Assembly (NCBI GenBank): GCA_003520025.1
Contig: DOVP01000008.1
Coordinates: 1 to 6,046, forward strand
Length of the DNA: 6,046 nucleotides
Direction of reading: 5' to 3'
Origin: Phycisphaerales bacterium
GTDB taxonomy: Bacteria; Planctomycetota; Phycisphaerae; Phycisphaerales; SM1A02
Part shown: positions 4,779 through 6,046 of the stretch, in pieces
How the letters are laid out: every line of letters starts with the position of its first letter
Numbering within the stretch: the stretch's first letter is position 1
Notes under the pieces: generated by a model
Database searches by the model: none
What the model saw: the letters and a program-made list of their open reading frames with translations, nothing else
What the model was told of the DNA's origin: nothing
Program-made: the position numbers and the translations under genes

Positions 4779-6046
4779 TCACTCCATTTCATCAAGCAAT
4801 GCCTGAGCAACCGGGACAGTAGCGAGAAACAAGATCCCCTGCGAAGTCGGCTCTAGCACAACGGTCCCTCCGAGTTCATATCCAATCGCAGCCCGAATAA
4901 TTTCCGTTCCAAGCCCGCCATCAAGCGATTGCGGAACAGGGGCATCGTGCACCTCTTCCCATGAGATCATCAAGGACGATGCCCCTTCATCATCACTCTG
5001 GATCTCCCACGCGATCTTGACGACACCCCCTTCATGGTGCAGAGCGCCGTATTTGCTGGCATTGACTGCCAACTCGTTGAACACCATTGTCAGCGTGATT
5101 GCAGCCTTGTCTCGCAACCGCAGTTCTGCTCCGTTGATCATCACACTTTCACTGCACGTCTGATATGGCCGAATGCATACCTCGACAAGTTGACGCATCT
5201 CCAACCCACATCGCGATTCACTCCCCAGCAGGTCATGGATCTGCGACATGCTCTCGATCCGATGAACAAGCGACTCGATCGCTGCGCCGTCCTCGGACAC
5301 ATCTGAAGCAGCACGCCGGCACAGTGCCACGAGATGCGCAAGCATGTTCTTGACACGATGGTCCAATTCTCGCCGGAGCAGTCGTTCTTGCTCAACGCCC
5401 CGCTCAATCGTCGCCTCTGCCTGCTGCCGATTGGTCAGATCCCGTATGGAGGCGGTGAAGTACCCGTCTTCCTGATGCTTGAACGGGACGATCGCCATTT
5501 CAATCGAAAATCTTGTCCCGTCTGCGCGAATTGCCGGCGACTCAATTCGCTGCCCAAGATCCGCGACCTCACCGGTCTGTCGGTAACGAAGGAGGCTGTA
5601 TTCGTGTTCCTCACGCATTTCCGGAGGGATGATCAACTCGGATATGGATTTGCCGATGACATCGTCTCTGGAGAATCCGAACATCTTGACGGCGGCATTG
5701 TTGAACTCGACGACCAGTCCTTCCATGTCAATCGTGATCATGGCATCCATCGCACTGTCAAGGATCGACTGACGAAGCAGGGCGGCAGCTTCCAGATCCA
5801 CGGTTGCCTGCTTCTGCTTGGTCAGATCCCGTATGGAGGCGGTGAAGTACCCGTCATCCTGATGCTTGAATGGGACGATCGCCATTTCAATCGGAAGTCT
5901 TGTCCCGTCTGCGCGAAGTGCCGGAAACTCAATTCGCTGCCCAAGTGATTTGCCCTTGCCAGTCCGCCGGTAATGAAGAAGGCCTTGCTTATGTGCCTCA
6001 CGCATTTCCGGAGGGATAATCGACTCGGATATGGATTTGCCGATGA
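4779..6046 (-). CDS. PAS-PAS HWE-type sensor histidine kinase (N-terminus outside window)
   Basis: The visible 421 residues continue past the right edge; the frame is open through 6044, so the internal Met at 6005 is not the start. In order: the C-terminal part of one PAS/PAC module (1-79, starting IGKSISE), a short linker, a complete PAS/PAC module (about 94-208, from ILDSAMDAMITIDMEGLVVE), and an HWE/HisKA_2 kinase region. The phospho-acceptor motif is RRELDHRVKNMLA (224-236), with H229. The ATP-binding part has the N-box FNELAVNASKYGAL (322-335, key N328), SWEE (361-364, fitting W-x-E), and the G-box DGGLGTEIIRAA (375-386). The His that gives HWE its H is Asn here (N323), so it may be a diverged HWE or HisKA_2 kinase. 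The visible part has no membrane segment, so sensing may be cytoplasmic. It should autophosphorylate and pass phosphate to a response regulator, which is not in the window. The stop adjoins the bPH2 gene. Confidence 0.92.
   Translation of the reverse strand, partial: IGKSISESIIPPEMREAHKQGLLHYRRTGKGKSLGQRIEFPALRADGTRLPIEMAIVPFKHQDDGYFTASIRDLTKQKQATVDLEAAALLRQSILDSAMDAMITIDMEGLVVEFNNAAVKMFGFSRDDVIGKSISELIIPPEMREEHEYSLLRYRQTGEVADLGQRIESPAIRADGTRFSIEMAIVPFKHQEDGYFTASIRDLTNRQQAEATIERGVEQERLLRRELDHRVKNMLAHLVALCRRAASDVSEDGAAIESLVHRIESMSQIHDLLGSESRCGLEMRQLVEVCIRPYQTCSESVMINGAELRLRDKAAITLTMVFNELAVNASKYGALHHEGGVVKIAWEIQSDDEGASSLMISWEEVHDAPVPQSLDGGLGTEIIRAAIGYELGGTVVLEPTSQGILFLATVPVAQALLDEME
4782..4785 (-). 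promoter_or_regulatory. Ribosome binding site of bPH2 gene inside the kinase stop region
   Basis: Reading the minus strand, GGAG lies in the last codons of the kinase gene, 8 nt before ATG 4773; the kinase TGA (4781-4779) lies within the spacer. This arrangement suits translational coupling or re-initiation. Confidence 0.55.
5431..5659 (-). repeat. Direct repeat copy A: DNA encoding the inner PAS/PAC module
   Basis: This segment matches 5818-6046 at an offset of exactly 387 bp (129 codons), so the reading frame is kept. By hand comparison, 5431-5558 is identical at 121 of 128 positions and 5609-5659 at 49 of 51. The middle block 5559-5608 differs at about 21 of 50. The left boundary is near 5431, where similarity fades. 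Confidence 0.9.
5818..6046 (-). repeat. Direct repeat copy B: DNA encoding the outer PAS/PAC module (continues off window)
   Basis: This is the partner of copy A at 5431-5659. The match reaches the last base of the window, so the repeat probably extends into the missing part of the kinase gene, and further copies may exist there. Confidence 0.9.

Noticed and set aside
4288..4806. 172-codon plus-strand open frame opposite the bPH2 gene
   Set aside because: The composition is charged and featureless, and the minus strand encodes a recognisable bPH2 domain.
5334..5948. 204-codon plus-strand open frame across the PAS repeats
   Set aside because: It is antisense to the clear kinase frame. Its internal repetition (QIPYGGGEVPV twice) merely reflects the duplicated PAS DNA.
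4779..6005. Met at 6005 as the true start of the kinase
   Set aside because: The frame continues upstream with IGKSISESIIPPE, which matches the inner PAS copy, so the start lies outside the window.

Overview
The window looks like a chromosomal stretch from a moderately GC-rich planctomycete, most likely of the Phycisphaerae type. The best clue is the C-terminal double dockerin-like repeat of the secreted protein at 2867-4222, with its D-x-N/D-x-x-x-x-x-D-x-N-D loops and the intervening AAWGP segment; as recalled from general knowledge, this architecture is widespread in that class. The other proteins fit a Gram-negative-type cell: a lipoprotein, a membrane bPH2 protein and a multi-PAS HWE-type kinase. 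The taxonomic call is an inference and was not checked by a search.

Layout, left to right. 1-431 (minus) is the N-terminal half of a MutY adenine glycosylase whose C-terminus lies outside the window. Divergent from it, 490-1773 (plus) encodes a lipoprotein of unknown family. It converges on 1830-2708 (minus), a PqqB/PhnP-like metallo-beta-lactamase-fold hydrolase with no other PQQ genes nearby. A divergent intergenic region of about 160 bp, holding a strong hairpin and a 10-bp palindrome, separates that gene from 2867-4222 (plus), the secreted HAF-like-repeat protein with dockerin-like C-terminus. This gene converges, with an 8-bp gap, on a two-gene minus-strand unit: an upstream PAS-PAS-HWE histidine kinase (4779 to beyond 6046, N-terminus missing) and a tightly coupled small bPH2-domain membrane protein (4231-4773).

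Genes on the two strands alternate, so only the kinase and the bPH2 gene look like an operon. Their coupling is the best candidate for a functional pair: a multi-PAS sensor kinase whose immediate downstream partner is a membrane protein, with no response regulator visible. Within the kinase, the two PAS modules are nearly identical at DNA level in two blocks and strongly diverged in a 50-bp block between them. This mosaic suggests recent duplication or gene conversion.

I found no tRNA, rRNA, CRISPR array, insertion sequence or phage gene. No stretch over 300 bases lacks a gene. Nothing here proves a new system. The kinase-bPH2 unit, the mosaic PAS repeat and the HxHxGH PqqB-like enzyme deserve the second look.
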